In this document: positions 20,110 through 20,410 of the stretch, in pieces
How positions within the stretch are numbered: the first letter of the stretch is position 1
How the letters are laid out: every line of letters begins with the position of its first letter
Source of the DNA: an uncultured Lachnospiraceae bacterium
GTDB lineage: Bacteria; Bacillota; Clostridia; Lachnospirales; Lachnospiraceae
Assembly (NCBI GenBank): GCA_934418055.1
Contig: CAKRWX010000013.1
Location: 1-20,410, forward strand
Direction of reading: 5' to 3'
DNA length: 20,410 nt
Made by a program: the position numbers and the translations under genes
The notes under the pieces: model-generated
The model's database searches: none
What the model was told of the DNA's origin: nothing
What the model saw: the letters and a program-made list of their open reading frames with translations, nothing else

Positions 20110-20410
20110 ATGAGTGCTCTATCAGAACTTGCCCGATATACCTATTCCATGTTCCAGCCGCCGAAGATACAGACTGTATCAGAGTGGGCGGATCAGAACC
20201 GTGTACTGGTATCGGAATCCAGTGCTGAGCCCGGAGCGTGGAGAACAGACAGAGCGCCCTACCAGCGCGAGATCATGGATGCATTTACCCAGCCGGGGGT
20301 CTGGCAGATCGTTATTATGGCATCTGCACAGGTTGGCAAGTCGGAGATCGAGCTAAATATGATGGGACGTGCTATTGACCTTGATCCGGGACCAATGCTC
20401 TACATACAGC
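20110..20410 (+). CDS. Terminase large subunit, GpA family (partial)
   Basis: The gene runs off the right edge, and only about the first 100 residues are present. QTVSEWADQNRVLVSES, AEPGAWRTDRAPYQREIMDA and VIMASAQVGKSEIELN show the GpA N-terminus and the Walker-A-like ATPase motif (AQVGKS). The enzyme powers DNA translocation into the prohead and cuts concatemers. GGAGG lies upstream of the ATG. GpA-type terminases are found in lambda-like and many Firmicutes siphophages. Confidence 0.88.
   Translation, partial: MSALSELARYTYSMFQPPKIQTVSEWADQNRVLVSESSAEPGAWRTDRAPYQREIMDAFTQPGVWQIVIMASAQVGKSEIELNMMGRAIDLDPGPMLYIQ

Noticed and set aside
1..20410. CRISPR array, tRNA or rRNA genes
   Set aside because: No regularly spaced repeat-spacer pattern, cloverleaf or rRNA sequence was seen on reading both strands; the short repeats at 10123-10219 fit iterons better.

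Overview
The window is the left and early part of an integrated temperate tailed phage (a prophage). The host appears to be a low-to-mid GC Gram-positive gut Clostridia, most likely a Lachnospiraceae-type bacterium. Support for this: strong AGGAGG-type ribosome binding sites, short ATGA/TAATG gene overlaps, and many small proteins of families that recur in clostridial prophages (DUF3102, YopX, DUF551, DUF6017-type initiator, ASCH). The host call is an inference from style; no host gene is visible.

Layout. Positions 1-560 carry no convincing gene, but hold two perfect copies of a 33-bp GC-rich repeat and a long hairpin at the end of the integrase gene; the attachment site probably lies here. 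A tyrosine integrase (561-1826, minus) is followed by a regulatory stretch with nested palindromes. Next comes a promoter-plus-terminator unit that looks like a small RNA (about 2029-2151). A large minus-strand gene (2133-4118) encodes a membrane-anchored protein with five tandem SWIM-type zinc modules, the most unusual protein in the window. A tiny XRE regulator (4251-4448) and a micro-ORF lead to the lysogeny switch: a minus-strand repressor (4731-5120) facing away from the early operon, with back-to-back consensus-like promoters at 5145-5173 and 5205-5233.

The rightward early operon (5268 to about 18300) holds tightly packed small genes. It contains a tandem duplicated pair (6138-6923), an HTH regulator, DUF3102 and ORF6C-like proteins, and a replication initiator (9737-10717) with four iterons and an AT-rich tract inside its coding sequence, a lambda-O-like origin. 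A long accessory run follows: zinc-knuckle proteins, DUF551, YopX and ASCH. Two genes here are broken. One is a predicted PD-(D/E)XK nuclease gene with an amber codon and a 428-bp AT-rich insert carrying its own ORF (15198-16171). The other is a DNA methyltransferase remnant with a large internal deletion (17811-18074).

The late region starts near 18303 with a hairpin, an ArpU/RinA-like late regulator (18345-18839), a candidate late promoter with a short terminator-like leader, a GPZ-like minor tail protein, the small terminase subunit, and the start of a GpA-type large terminase that runs off the window.

Inferred logic: the repressor shuts the early promoter. On induction the early operon supplies regulators and the initiator that fires the internal origin. 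The ArpU-like protein then turns on the packaging and structural genes. The SWIM protein and the putative small RNA lie in the lysogeny-side region and may be expressed from the prophage, which makes them candidates for lysogenic conversion or phage exclusion.
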